Below are positions 22,322 to 31,172 of a DNA stretch of 64,000 bases, piece by piece; the first letter of the stretch is position 1; each line of letters starts with the position of its first letter. The notes below the pieces were generated by a model. The model was not told where the DNA came from and ran no database searches. It was given only the letters and a program-made list of their open reading frames with translations. The stretch is from Candidatus Mycolicibacterium alkanivorans (lineage in GTDB: Bacteria; Actinomycetota; Actinomycetes; Mycobacteriales; Mycobacteriaceae). The stretch spans positions 2,728,001 to 2,792,000 of the forward strand of contig NZ_JAIVFL010000001.1 in the NCBI RefSeq assembly GCF_022760805.1. Direction: 5' to 3'. Both the position numbers and the translations under genes were made by a program.

Positions 22322-23784
22322 CTTGAGTTTCGCAGTTTGACGCCTGTGACACCTGTGATTTCTGGGGCTGTTGTGGCGTTGTCCGGCGTGTCGCCGTGAT
22401 CCGGTGGCAAGCATGACGAAGCATCGGCGGTTGTGAAAAGTCAACCCCGAGATGGAGTTCCGCCGATGCTTCCGGGCCTGACCCTACCCGCATCGTGGCG
22501 TTCGCTGTTGGACCTGTTTCGGCCCGCGTTTCGCCGCGGATCGACGTTCGCGTTGTTCACGCTGCTGGCTACCGGGCTGGCGGCGCGGACCACCCGGCGC
22601 ACGGTGGTGGGGATGCTCGCCGGAGCGGGCATGGCTGCGGCGGTGTCGTTCCACTCGGCGTGCCGGTTCTTCTCCCACCACGCCTGGGACGTCGACCCGA
22701 TCGGGCTGGTGCTGGCCCGGCTGATCGTGGATCGGCTGCTGCCCGATGGGGCACCGATCACGGTGGTCGTCGACGACACCCTATTCCGCCGCTGGGGGCC
22801 CAAGGTGCACGCCGCGTACTGGACCCACGACGGCTCCGCCCAGGACCCCAACGCGCTGGGCCGCGGCAACCGGTGGGTGATCGTCGGCATCGTCGTCACG
22901 CTGCGGTTCTGTACCCGCCCGGTGTGCCTGCCGGTGTTGTTGCGGTTGTGGCGGGGCAAGGGCACCGCCTCCCCGGTGGCGCTGGCAGGGCAGATGATTT
23001 CACTTCTGGCCCAAGCATTTCCGAACCGCCGCTTGCACGCCGTCGGGGACGCCGCCTACCACGGCAAGGCCCTGCTGGTCGAGCACACCACGATCACCAC
23101 CCGGCTGCCGGTCAACGCCGCGCTCTACGCGCCCGCCCCGCCGCACACCGGCCGACGCGGCCGACCCCGGCTCAAGGGAAACCGGCTCGGCCACCCCGCC
23201 GACCTCGCCGCACACGCCGACTGGCGACCGGTCACCCTGACCCGCTACGGCCACACCAACACCGTCGAGATCGCCCTGTGCGACACGATCTGGTACGGCG
23301 CGTTCGGCAACACCGCAGGCCGCACCGTCCTGGTCCGCGACCCCGCCGCCGACAGGGTCCTGGCGATCTTCACCACCGACACCGACAGCGACGCGCAGAC
23401 CATCGTGGAACGCTACACCCACCGCTGGCCGATAGAGACCGCCATCGCCGCCGGCAAACAACTACTCGGCATCGGCCAAGCCCGCAACCGACTGCGGCGC
23501 GCGGTGGAACGCACCGTGCCGCTTGGCTTCTGCGTCTACAGCCTGGTCATCGTCTGGTACGCGCTGCACGGATACCACCGAGACGACCTCGCCGCACGCC
23601 GCGAGGTCCAGCCCTGGTACCCCCACAAAGACGAGCCCGCCTTCGAAGACATGCTCGCCAAACTCCGCAAAACCCTGGTCGCATCCCGAATTACGGGCGT
23701 TGCCGCAGCTCAGCCCGATCCACACAAATACCGCGACTACGAACTGGCCTGCGCGGCAGCCGCCGCGTAACTGCGAAACTCAAG
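22322..23784 (+). mobile_element. IS701-family element, tandem copy 2
   Basis: This is an apparently identical 1463-bp duplicate of the element at 20853-22315, in the same orientation. The two are separated by only the 6-bp ATATTA. Right flank: ATATTA at 23785-23790. The facing ends CTCAAG-ATATTA-CTTGAG create an inverted-repeat junction. Confidence 0.95.
22466..23770 (+). CDS. IS701-family transposase, copy 2
   Basis: The sequence, length and start context are identical to copy 1: ATG 22466, GATGGAG upstream, 434 residues. It has the same DDE regions (VVVDDTLF, VGDAAYHG, WPIETAIA). The frame is intact. Because the copies are identical the pair is prone to recombinational loss, so the tandem arrangement is probably recent. 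Confidence 0.94.
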   Translation: MLPGLTLPASWRSLLDLFRPAFRRGSTFALFTLLATGLAARTTRRTVVGMLAGAGMAAAVSFHSACRFFSHHAWDVDPIGLVLARLIVDRLLPDGAPITVVVDDTLFRRWGPKVHAAYWTHDGSAQDPNALGRGNRWVIVGIVVTLRFCTRPVCLPVLLRLWRGKGTASPVALAGQMISLLAQAFPNRRLHAVGDAAYHGKALLVEHTTITTRLPVNAALYAPAPPHTGRRGRPRLKGNRLGHPADLAAHADWRPVTLTRYGHTNTVEIALCDTIWYGAFGNTAGRTVLVRDPAADRVLAIFTTDTDSDAQTIVERYTHRWPIETAIAAGKQLLGIGQARNRLRRAVERTVPLGFCVYSLVIVWYALHGYHRDDLAARREVQPWYPHKDEPAFEDMLAKLRKTLVASRITGVAAAQPDPHKYRDYELACAAAAA

Positions 23785-23822
23785 ATATTAGGAATAGCAA
23801 CGAAACACCTAGAACGGGTGTT

Positions 23823-24630
23823 ATGAGCGATATCGACGCCGGGGGTGGCGACCATTGCAGGTATCCCGGGTGCACGCGGCCGCGTCGGCCTGATTCCGCG
23901 ACGGGTCGGCCGTCGCGATATTGCGAACAGGCCGACATGAAGAATGGCCATCCCGTGGTCGCCATTCAGAGAGACGGTCAACAGGGCCCGTGCACAATCG
24001 GGCGACGGCCTTTAAGGCTCGCCGAGCCGGCCAGGGTGGGGGTGCGCTCCAAGAGGATTCCGGGACGTCGGCGCCGGTGTCGATGGCCCGCGCGACGCTT
24101 GACCAACGCCTGGCCGAATTCCCAGGCAAGGTGGCTGAGCTACGCCAGTATTTCGACGACGTCCTCGCCGCCATTCGCACTGCCGGCGATATGGAGGCGG
24201 CCGGCGCCGAGGTTGAGGACGCGCGCCGCGATGCGTTGAGCAAGATCACCGACGCTGAGCGCCGGGCAGCCACGGCCGAACGCGCCGCCCGGCTCGCCGA
24301 GGACCGCGCCCAACAGGCTGAGCACGACCGCGAAGAGGCCGACCAGCTCGCCGAGGAGACCGCCGCTGAGACAGCGCAAGTCCGTGAGGAAACCCAGAGC
24401 GAGATCGCCGCCGTGCGGGCGGAGGCCGACGCCGCGGTCACCCGCGCACAGCAGCAGTTGGCCGCGGCGACAGCTGAGCATCAAGCTCGTCTCGCCGAGC
24501 GAGACTCCGACGTCGAGCAGGCACAACAGGAGGCGGCAGCAGCCCGCGTCGAGGTTGTCTCACTTGCAGGGGCACTCACCACGCCGTCGCCGGGAACGGC
24601 TCGTCCCCGTGAGCGGTTGGCCTCCGTGGG
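23823..24630 (+). pseudogene. Coiled-coil protein with an N-terminal Cys motif, frameshifted
   Basis: ATG 23823 starts MSDIDAGGGDHCRYPGCTRPRR... with a CxxxxC...YCE pattern that looks like a small zinc-binding head. Near 23975-23985 the frame changes, and a second frame carries on with GPVHNRATAFKARRAGQ, then ATLDQRLAEFPGKVAELRQYF. A long Ala/Glu-rich heptad region (about 24190-24540) follows. Together they read as one actinobacterial DNA-associated or plasmid-type coiled-coil protein (KfrA-like in style only). The 3' end runs into the convergent lipase gene, and the frame closes only at 24682, so the C-terminus may also be lost. Without the frameshift it would be about 270 residues. Confidence 0.5.
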
Positions 24631-24632
24631 CG

Positions 24633-26087
24633 CTAGTCGGATGGTATGTCCGCGCAATGGGGTGTGGTGGGCAACCCGTTGAAACGGTCGGTGATCCAGC
24701 CCATTGCGCGTTCGCCATCGACGAAGTAGGGCAGCAGGTGGTTGATCGCGAGTTTGTTCAGGAACGGCGGTTGGCGGTTGGTCCATAACTCGACGTCGGC
24801 GCCCTGGGCGCACCAGTCCAGCGCGAGTTGATGCGACCCTCCCCACGGGAAGAACGGGTCGAATCGGTTGGTGCTGATGAACACCGGTATCGCGGGCTTC
24901 GTTGTCCCGAGGCGCTGAGCGTTCAGAACGGTTCTGACGGCCTCTGAGCTGAACACCTCGGCGGGATCGGCGTTGAAGTATTCGTTGAGGTGATGGAAGC
25001 TGAACGTCAGAACCCCTTCGACCACGCACATGGTCGATGAGCGGGTCAGCAGATCCTTGCCCTGATCGGAGAGGGCGGGCAGGAGCAGCGGAGCGGCCTG
25101 CGGGTATGCGGCTGCGATCCCGTTGAGCGCGTACCCGAGCGCGACGAAGAAGAGGCTGCCGTCGAGGAACGGCGGCAGCAGGGTCAGATCGGCCGGTGGC
25201 GCCCCGACCCAGGCGCCGACCAGGTGTAGGTCCGGCGCGTAGCTGGGCGCCAGTTCGGCCGCCGAACCGGAGGCCTGTCCGCCCGGGGACCATCCCCACA
25301 GTGCGACCGGCCCATGCGGATCCAGCGACGTGCCGGGCAGTTTCATCGCCGCGCGCGCGGCGTCGAGAAGGGCTGTGCCGGCGGCTTGTCGCATCAGGAT
25401 CGGGACCGGGCCGGGGGTGCCCAGTCCGACGCCGTCGGTGACCACGACGGCGAATCCACGCGCCACCATGGTGGCGATGAAGGTTTCCTCGTAACCGAAG
25501 TGCAGGTCCAGGCCCGAGGAGAAGTGGATGCCCTGGTTGAACATCCGCGACGGGGCGCATTGATCACCCAGCCCGTACGGGCCGGTCGCGTAGGCGATCA
25601 GTGGCCGCGGTCCTTGGCCGGGCCAGGGGTTGTGCGGTTCGAAGTAGGTGCCCGTGACCGCGACCGGGTTGCCGCTGTTGTCGGTGCTGCGGTACATGAT
25701 CCGGGTGCCGTCGGCCACGTAGGCACCCAACTGGCCCGACGGTTCCAACACCAGTGGCGAAGCCTCGAATCGGATCAGGTCGCCGGGCTTTCCGGCGGGC
25801 AGCGGGTCCGGCGGGGTGTAGAACGCCGCATACCGGGACTCGTCGGATCCCCAGCAGTTGGGGTCGGGCTGGGGGCACTGCTGCTCGAACTGCGCCGGAT
25901 CGGCGGTCGCCCGCGGCGCGAGGTTCATCGAGGCAACCATCACCAGCATCGCCGCCAGCGCCATCGCGACACGGCGCAGCCAACCCCGCCGGTCAGCCGC
26001 GACATGTGACCGCAATCCGGGATTGGATTCGCCGGCCGTTGCCGCCGGGTGATCTGCAGGATCGCGGCGAGCCTTGGTCATGCACAT
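24633..26087 (-). CDS. Secreted LIP-family lipase/esterase
   Basis: A 484-residue protein. A basic N-terminal stretch is followed by a hydrophobic signal segment (VAMALAAMLVMVASMNLA, about residues 40-57) and a cleavage-like ATADPAQ. The mature part belongs to the secretory lipase (LIP, PF03583) alpha/beta-hydrolase family: YRSTDNSGNPVAVTGTYFEP, PLIAYATGPYGLGDQCAPS, nucleophile elbow LWGWSPGGQASG (Ser in GxSxG), and a late STNRFDPFFPW giving the acid, with His in INHLLPYF or SHQLALDW. It would hydrolyse acyl esters outside the cell. The gene starts 115 bases downstream of the diol-dehydrogenase stop on the same strand, so it could be read through from the catabolic operon, although its role there is unclear. 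The start at 26087 or 26081 is uncertain. Confidence 0.85.
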   Translation of the reverse strand: MCMTKARRDPADHPAATAGESNPGLRSHVAADRRGWLRRVAMALAAMLVMVASMNLAPRATADPAQFEQQCPQPDPNCWGSDESRYAAFYTPPDPLPAGKPGDLIRFEASPLVLEPSGQLGAYVADGTRIMYRSTDNSGNPVAVTGTYFEPHNPWPGQGPRPLIAYATGPYGLGDQCAPSRMFNQGIHFSSGLDLHFGYEETFIATMVARGFAVVVTDGVGLGTPGPVPILMRQAAGTALLDAARAAMKLPGTSLDPHGPVALWGWSPGGQASGSAAELAPSYAPDLHLVGAWVGAPPADLTLLPPFLDGSLFFVALGYALNGIAAAYPQAAPLLLPALSDQGKDLLTRSSTMCVVEGVLTFSFHHLNEYFNADPAEVFSSEAVRTVLNAQRLGTTKPAIPVFISTNRFDPFFPWGGSHQLALDWCAQGADVELWTNRQPPFLNKLAINHLLPYFVDGERAMGWITDRFNGLPTTPHCADIPSD

Positions 26088-26202
26088 TGTCCGGTGATCC
26101 CCTTCGTGAGCTGCGTCAATCCGCGCGACTTGACGGCATTTGGGTTACTTGGCACCCGGCCGTCGCGTCATCCTGGACCTGGGCGCAGGTGGGTGGGCGC
26201 GG

Positions 26203-26985
26203 TCAGCCCATGCTGCTTCCGCCGTTGACGCTGAGCACTTGTCCGGTGATGAAGCCGGCCTCCTCAGAGGCCAGGAACAGCACCGCGGCCGCGACTTCGT
26301 CGACGGTGGCTGGGCGTCGCATCGGGATGAGGCTGACGGCGATGTCGGTGATCGACCGGAATTCCTCGGGCAGGGTCCCCTCGGCCAGGCCGGCTTGGAT
26401 CTCGGGTGTCAGAACATAGGACGGGGCCACCGTGTTGAAGGTGACGCCGCTGGCGGCGTATTCGCGGGCTAGACCGACAGCGAACGCGTGCACACCGCCT
26501 TTGGCGGCGTTGTATATCGCGTGTCCGTTCAGCCCGTTGCGCACGGATTCGGCGCCGATGTTGACCACGCGTCCATACCCGGCGGCGAGCATCGGGGCAA
26601 GTACGGCCAGCGTGGAGTTGAGCGTGGTCCACAGGTTGTTGTCGATGGTGCGTCGAATGGTTTGCTCGGTGTGGTTAGCGGTTGCGGTGATCACACCGCC
26701 GCCGGCGTTGTTGACGAGGATGTCGATTCCACCCAGTTCTTCCACAGCCGCGGCGACGAGCCGTTCGCCGGCCCCGGAATGGCTCAGGTCCTCGACGTGT
26801 GCGGCCACGACCTGCGCGCCGTCAGCCGACAGTCGCCCCGTCGCGTCGTTCATCACCGCCTCGTCAGGTCCGGCGAGCAGCACCGCGGCCCCTTCGGCGA
26901 GGAATCGACGGGCCACCCCGAATCCGATCCCGGTCGCTCCCCCGGTGATCACGGCACGGCGGCCGGCGAGCCGACCGCCGCTCAC
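26203..26985 (-). CDS. cis-Dihydrodiol carboxylate dehydrogenase (SDR, BenD/XylL/CmtB type)
   Basis: A 260-residue short-chain dehydrogenase starts at GTG 26983-26985, overlapping the beta-subunit stop (GTGA). Cofactor motif: AVITGGATGIGFGVARRF (residues about 11-28). NNAGGG follows near residue 88. The catalytic Ser and YxxxK are in IGAESVRNGLNGHAIYNAAKGG. The C-terminus VLSVNGGSSMG is standard. It should oxidise the cis-diol made by the dioxygenase encoded just upstream. BenD/XylL enzymes release CO2 and give catechol; CmtB-type enzymes keep the carboxylate. The downstream ring-cleavage genes here favour the second mode, but sequence alone does not decide. It is the last gene of the upper operon apart from the lipase. 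Confidence 0.85.
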   Translation of the reverse strand: MSGGRLAGRRAVITGGATGIGFGVARRFLAEGAAVLLAGPDEAVMNDATGRLSADGAQVVAAHVEDLSHSGAGERLVAAAVEELGGIDILVNNAGGGVITATANHTEQTIRRTIDNNLWTTLNSTLAVLAPMLAAGYGRVVNIGAESVRNGLNGHAIYNAAKGGVHAFAVGLAREYAASGVTFNTVAPSYVLTPEIQAGLAEGTLPEEFRSITDIAVSLIPMRRPATVDEVAAAVLFLASEEAGFITGQVLSVNGGSSMG

Positions 26986-27515
26986 AGGATGATGCTCACG
27001 GCACCGGCGGGCCGCAGCACCGTCATGTCCATCACCGCGCGTTTGTAGCAGATCCGCAGGTTGCCGTCGGTGCGACGCAGCCGGTAGTCGTAGCGCCCGA
27101 CATAGTGGTCGTCGCGGCCGTTGCGGAAGCGCCACACAGTGAAATAGGCGCTGACACCGATCTCCTGGCCGGACTGGTCGAGGATGCGCACGTTGCTGAC
27201 TTGGTGGCGGGTGATGGCATGGGGGTATTCGCGGTGCGCTTTGCGGCTCTTGAGCCGGTCCACCCGGGCCAGGAGCCGCGACTTGTTGTCGTTGACCAGA
27301 ACGAGGTCGCGATCCGGCGCCGCATCGGGCAGATCGTTGGCCGGAATAATGTACTGGGCGTCGTCGGTGTAGAGCTGCACCCATTCATCCAGGCGCCACT
27401 CATCGAGCAGCTGCGCCTCCAGGTACAGCAGATCCTCAACGTCGCAGCGCTGCACCGCACCGCCCGCGGTCGCACCCGCCCCCGTAGGGGCAGTGGTGAG
27501 CTGTTCGATGGTCAT
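26982..27515 (-). CDS. Ring-hydroxylating dioxygenase beta subunit
   Basis: A 177-residue protein starts at ATG 27513-27515, overlapping the alpha-subunit stop (ATGA). It has the SnoaL/NTF2-like cone fold of Rieske dioxygenase small subunits: LLYLEAQLLDEWRLDEWVQLYTDDAQYIIP near the N-terminus and TRHQVSNVRI, SAYFTVWRFRNGRDDHYVGRYDYRLRR later. Beta subunits are structural partners of the catalytic alpha subunit in an alpha3beta3 hexamer. Length is normal (160-180). It overlaps genes on both sides, so the alpha, beta and diol-dehydrogenase genes form one translationally coupled unit. Confidence 0.9.
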   Translation of the reverse strand: MTIEQLTTAPTGAGATAGGAVQRCDVEDLLYLEAQLLDEWRLDEWVQLYTDDAQYIIPANDLPDAAPDRDLVLVNDNKSRLLARVDRLKSRKAHREYPHAITRHQVSNVRILDQSGQEIGVSAYFTVWRFRNGRDDHYVGRYDYRLRRTDGNLRICYKRAVMDMTVLRPAGAVSIIL

Positions 27516-28780
27516 GCCACCACCTCGCGCTGCGGGCTGACCTGCTGGCGCCACCGCCGCCAGAACGCCCGCATCTGCTCCTCGTCGGTGGCTTTGGGCT
27601 CACGGGTCATGCCGCGGGAGATGTCGTTCCACTCGACCCCGCCGCTGCGGAACCCATCCTGACATGACTCGAGGGCCTCGACGTCGTCGGGAGTGGCAAA
27701 TCCGCCGGGTCCCAGGAAGCTCAGGAAGCTTTCCAGCCGCAGCGCCCGCGCCTGCGGCAATTCGGCTTTGGGGGCCAGGTGCCAGGCGCTGACGTTCATG
27801 TGGTCGGCCGCGGTGGGCATGAACGTGCGCACCGTGACCGCTTGGATATCGTTGATGATCAGGTTGGGGTAGATGAACAGGTTGCGGTTGTTCTCGGCCA
27901 TCACCTCGGCGCGTTCGGCACCGTATAACTCGACGAGCCGGGAACGCATGTTCTCCATCTCGGGCCGCGTCTCTTCGCCGAACTGTTTTTCCCACTTCGC
28001 GATCGGCCGGCCCCACGGGGCTTTATACTCCATCACGGCGTGCCCGTGGCCTAAACCCCGGCCCCGCCCGGCGAGCCCATCGGCCACGCTGATACCCATG
28101 GAGCTCAGGTACTTCATGTAGGTGTCGTGGGTGGGGGCCGCGTGGTAGCCGTCGATGCTGTTCTCGACAAGCAGCTTCCAGTTGGCGTTGATGGAATACT
28201 GGTTGGAGCCGTTGAGGATCTCCCAGCCCGACTCTGACTCGTCGACGAGCAAGTCGAGGTAGTCGCGGGCGCCGGACAGATAGTCGACCAGGCTCTCGGC
28301 GTCGGGGTCGAAGGTGACGAACACGAAACCGCGATAAGACTCAACTGCGGCCACCGGCCGCAAGCCCATCTCCTCCATGCGAAACGCCGGCCCGTAGCCC
28401 TGACGGTCGGGCACACCGACCAGTTCGCCGTCGGTGTTGAACGACCACGCATGGTAAAAGCACTGAAACACTTTGCCGTTGCCCGAGTCCGCGCGGCACA
28501 CCGTGGCGCCGCGATGCGGGCAGGTGTTGTGCAACGCCCGGATCTGACCGGTCTTCGCGCTGCGCACGAAGATCAACGGCCGCCCCGCCACCGAGCGGCG
28601 CACGAAATCGCCCGGGGTGGGGATCTCGGATTCGTGCCCCAGGTACAGCCAGCACCGGTCGAACACGAGGTCGCGCTCGGCTTCGAAGATCTGCGGCGAG
28701 GTCAGCGCCGAACGATGGATACGAAACACGCCGCTGTCGGGGTCGTCGACAATGAGCTGCGTTGCAGCCGGTCCCATCAC
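27512..28780 (-). CDS. Ring-hydroxylating dioxygenase alpha subunit (benzoate/toluate/cumate type)
   Basis: A 422-residue catalytic subunit. The Rieske [2Fe-2S] ligands are Cys87/His89 (CPHRGA) and Cys107/His110 (CFYHAW). The mononuclear iron site is Asp210-Gly-Tyr-His213-x4-His218 (ENSIDGYHAAPTH), with a late Asp in DDVEALESCQDGF. The C-terminal EWNDISRGM is typical of benzoate- and cumate-class enzymes. It inserts O2 to form a cis-diol on an aromatic carboxylate. The first codon is GTG 28780 or ATG 28777, after AGGAAAGGACAC. No dedicated BenC/XylZ reductase lies beside it; the XylA-type (40615) and FprB-type (33041) reductases are the candidates. The gene follows xylM by 46 bases. Confidence 0.92.
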   Translation of the reverse strand: MMGPAATQLIVDDPDSGVFRIHRSALTSPQIFEAERDLVFDRCWLYLGHESEIPTPGDFVRRSVAGRPLIFVRSAKTGQIRALHNTCPHRGATVCRADSGNGKVFQCFYHAWSFNTDGELVGVPDRQGYGPAFRMEEMGLRPVAAVESYRGFVFVTFDPDAESLVDYLSGARDYLDLLVDESESGWEILNGSNQYSINANWKLLVENSIDGYHAAPTHDTYMKYLSSMGISVADGLAGRGRGLGHGHAVMEYKAPWGRPIAKWEKQFGEETRPEMENMRSRLVELYGAERAEVMAENNRNLFIYPNLIINDIQAVTVRTFMPTAADHMNVSAWHLAPKAELPQARALRLESFLSFLGPGGFATPDDVEALESCQDGFRSGGVEWNDISRGMTREPKATDEEQMRAFWRRWRQQVSPQREVVA

Positions 28781-28826
28781 CTTAGTGTCCTTTCCTGAGT
28801 GCCGCCCTGGTGGTGCTGAAATCTGT

Positions 28827-30008
28827 TCACGAGCCGCTCACCCTTGGGCCGGAGTCACGCGAGGCGCGGGTGGCGCTCACGGCGGGCCGCGTGGTCGGCG
28901 TGTCTACCCACTGGGGCCAGCCGGCCTCGCGGTTGGCCGCCATCGCCAGTTCTTTCTCGGCTGGGGAGGCGAAGTGCTCATCCCAGTGCCGCAGCCGTGG
29001 TTTGGCAATCTTTGCTTCCCACAGCGGCGGCACCAGGGCGTACACGAAGCACAGGAACGCGCTGGGCATCTGTGCGCCCTCCGGGCGTGGCTTGAGCTCG
29101 TGGTATTTGTAGCGGCTGTCGAAGTGGTGTTCGATGTGAGTGGTGATCTCCACGCCCAGCGGGCGGATGATGCTGCCGAGGTGGTTCCAGGCGTGATGGA
29201 GCTGGACCGGCGAGCCGGGCACGCGCACCATGCCGTAATGCTGCAGATAGTTGAATCCCTCGGCCAGTAGCTTCGAAAACACCATTGCAGCGGCGGCCAC
29301 GGCCAGCCCGACCAGCCCGGCGGCGGCGTACATCGCTGCGAACAGCGCGGCCAACAGGCCGATCTCGACATAGACGGCGTTTTTCGGGTGAAACACCGAC
29401 ATGTTGCGCTTGCGCAGCGAGTTCAGTGAGGTGACTACGCCGTCCCTCCACGCCCCGTACGACGCCTGCCACATAAACGCGTAAATCGTCTGGCCGCGCC
29501 GCGGTGTGTCGCTGTCGGCCTCGGTGCACAAGTCGAGATGGTGGGTCAGTTTGTGCCCGACGTCGCGGTTGGGATCCAGGTAAACGGTGCTGTATACCTT
29601 GGCCATGGCGCGCGGGAACAGTGAACGCCGGTGCATCAACTCGTGGGCGACTGGCAGGTTGGGCACCGCGCCGATCCACCCGACCGACAGCACCATACCG
29701 ACGACTCCGGCCGCGCTGACCGTCCCGCCCGGCAACGCCACCGCGGTGTGGCCCGTCCAGGCGCCCAGCCGCAACGCGAACAGGGTCCACACCGCGACCA
29801 GCAGCGGCAGATGCAGATACAGCGGTATTTCGGCCAGCCAGGCCGCACCGATGGTGCGGACCTTGTGGTCGGCGGGCAGTACGATGTCCAGCAGCATCAG
29901 TATCGGGAAGGTCGCGATGCCGGCCCAGACCCAGCCACCGCCGAGCCACAGCCCGGCCGCGGTTACCCCGACGACCAGACTGACCAAGTAGTAACGTAAA
30001 GCGTCCAT
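28827..30008 (-). CDS. xylM: XylM/AlkB-type membrane di-iron hydroxylase
   Basis: A 393-residue integral membrane monooxygenase. ATG 30006-30008 is preferred because AGAAAGGT lies 7 nt upstream; another ATG at 30026 would overlap that site. Five or more hydrophobic helices alternate with the histidine boxes HELMH (122-126), GHKLTHH (151-157), NYLQHYG (253-259) and HIEHHFDSRYKYHELKP (291-307). This is the iron-binding pattern of AlkB and XylM. The neighbours (alcohol and aldehyde dehydrogenases, aromatic dioxygenase) favour methyl-group hydroxylation of toluene, xylene or cymene rather than alkane oxidation. Its electron donor XylA is encoded separately at 40615-41682. The last 30 residues are Ser/Thr/Arg-rich and probably dispensable. 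Confidence 0.88.
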   Translation of the reverse strand: MDALRYYLVSLVVGVTAAGLWLGGGWVWAGIATFPILMLLDIVLPADHKVRTIGAAWLAEIPLYLHLPLLVAVWTLFALRLGAWTGHTAVALPGGTVSAAGVVGMVLSVGWIGAVPNLPVAHELMHRRSLFPRAMAKVYSTVYLDPNRDVGHKLTHHLDLCTEADSDTPRRGQTIYAFMWQASYGAWRDGVVTSLNSLRKRNMSVFHPKNAVYVEIGLLAALFAAMYAAAGLVGLAVAAAAMVFSKLLAEGFNYLQHYGMVRVPGSPVQLHHAWNHLGSIIRPLGVEITTHIEHHFDSRYKYHELKPRPEGAQMPSAFLCFVYALVPPLWEAKIAKPRLRHWDEHFASPAEKELAMAANREAGWPQWVDTPTTRPAVSATRASRDSGPRVSGS

Positions 30009-30052
30009 GTTTCGTACCTTTCTCATGACCGACCCAGGTCAGGCTGTGTGGG

Positions 30053-31150
30053 TTAGTAGAGCACCACGGGTTTGATGGCGCGGCCGGCTTCGGTGTCCGC
30101 GATGGCGGTGTTGATCTCGGGAAACGGGTAGCGTTGGATGATCTTGTCGAACGGGAATCGTCCGCGCAGGAACAATTCGACCAGGCGGGGGATGAACAGT
30201 CCCGGCACCGTGTCGCCCTCGATGATTCCCTTCACGGTGCGCCCGAACAGCAGATGCATGAGGTCCAGGGACACCTCTTGTCCGAGCGCGTTGGCGCCGA
30301 CCAGCCCGGCGGTGCCGCCGACGTTGAGTGCGGTGACGGCCTGCCGCAGGGTCGCCGGTAACCCGACGGCGTCCAGCGTGAAGTCCGCTCCCCCGCCGGT
30401 GATGGCCTGGATCTGCTCCACGGCGTCGTCGGGGGCTTTCACGGCGTGGGTGGCGCCGAGTTCTATGGCCATGTCGAGTCGCGACGCATTGAGGTCGACC
30501 GCGATGATCGGGGCGCAGCCGGCGATCACCGCACCCATGATCGCGGCCAGGCCGACACCCCCGGCGCCGAATACGGCGATGCTGGCGCCCGCGGGCGGTG
30601 CCAGCGCGGTCAGCACCGCGCCGGCACCGGTTTGCAGACCGCAGCCCAGCGGTCCCAGCAATTCCAGCGGCGCCTGGTCGGAGACTTTGACCGCGCCGCG
30701 CTCCGGGACGATTGCGTGGTGGCTGAACGAGGACTGGCCGAAGAAGTGGGCGTTGAGTTCGGCGCCGTGACTGTCGCGGTAGGCCGTGGAACCGTCGGCG
30801 CGGCGGCCCCCGAAGTTCAGCGGTGTGAAGGAATCGCAATTCATCGGATGCCCGCTCATACAGTTGCGGCAGCTACGGCACGACACCGGCGCGAGCACCA
30901 CGTGATCGCCGGGGGCAAGCGAGCGCACCTCGGATCCCACCGCCTCCACCACGCCGGCGCCCTCGTGCCCCAGAATCGCCGGCGGCCCGGGCGGCAGCAC
31001 CTGGTCACGCACGATGATGTCGGTGTGGCAGATACCGCTGGCCACGATGCGCACGCGCACCTCGTCGGCGCGCGGCTCCCCGATCTGGACGTCTTCGATG
31101 TGGAAGGGCCCGCCCTTGTCCCGGACCACAGCCGCGGTGCTGGTTGTCAT
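30053..31150 (-). CDS. xylB: Zinc-dependent aryl (benzyl) alcohol dehydrogenase
   Basis: A 365-residue medium-chain alcohol dehydrogenase. Catalytic zinc ligands are in SGICHTDI and GHEGAGVV. The structural zinc loop has four cysteines in SCRSCRNCMSGHPMNC. The NAD fold is AVFGAGGVGLAAIMGA. The NFGGRRADGST loop after the zinc cysteines is characteristic of aryl-alcohol dehydrogenases of the XylB type. It should oxidise the benzyl alcohol made by XylM to the aldehyde. It lies 44 bases upstream of xylM and 22 bases downstream of the aldehyde dehydrogenase, within one operon. The start is ATG 31150. Confidence 0.9.
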   Translation of the reverse strand: MTTSTAAVVRDKGGPFHIEDVQIGEPRADEVRVRIVASGICHTDIIVRDQVLPPGPPAILGHEGAGVVEAVGSEVRSLAPGDHVVLAPVSCRSCRNCMSGHPMNCDSFTPLNFGGRRADGSTAYRDSHGAELNAHFFGQSSFSHHAIVPERGAVKVSDQAPLELLGPLGCGLQTGAGAVLTALAPPAGASIAVFGAGGVGLAAIMGAVIAGCAPIIAVDLNASRLDMAIELGATHAVKAPDDAVEQIQAITGGGADFTLDAVGLPATLRQAVTALNVGGTAGLVGANALGQEVSLDLMHLLFGRTVKGIIEGDTVPGLFIPRLVELFLRGRFPFDKIIQRYPFPEINTAIADTEAGRAIKPVVLY

Positions 31151-31172
31151 CGTCGTCTCCTGAAGGTCTCGA

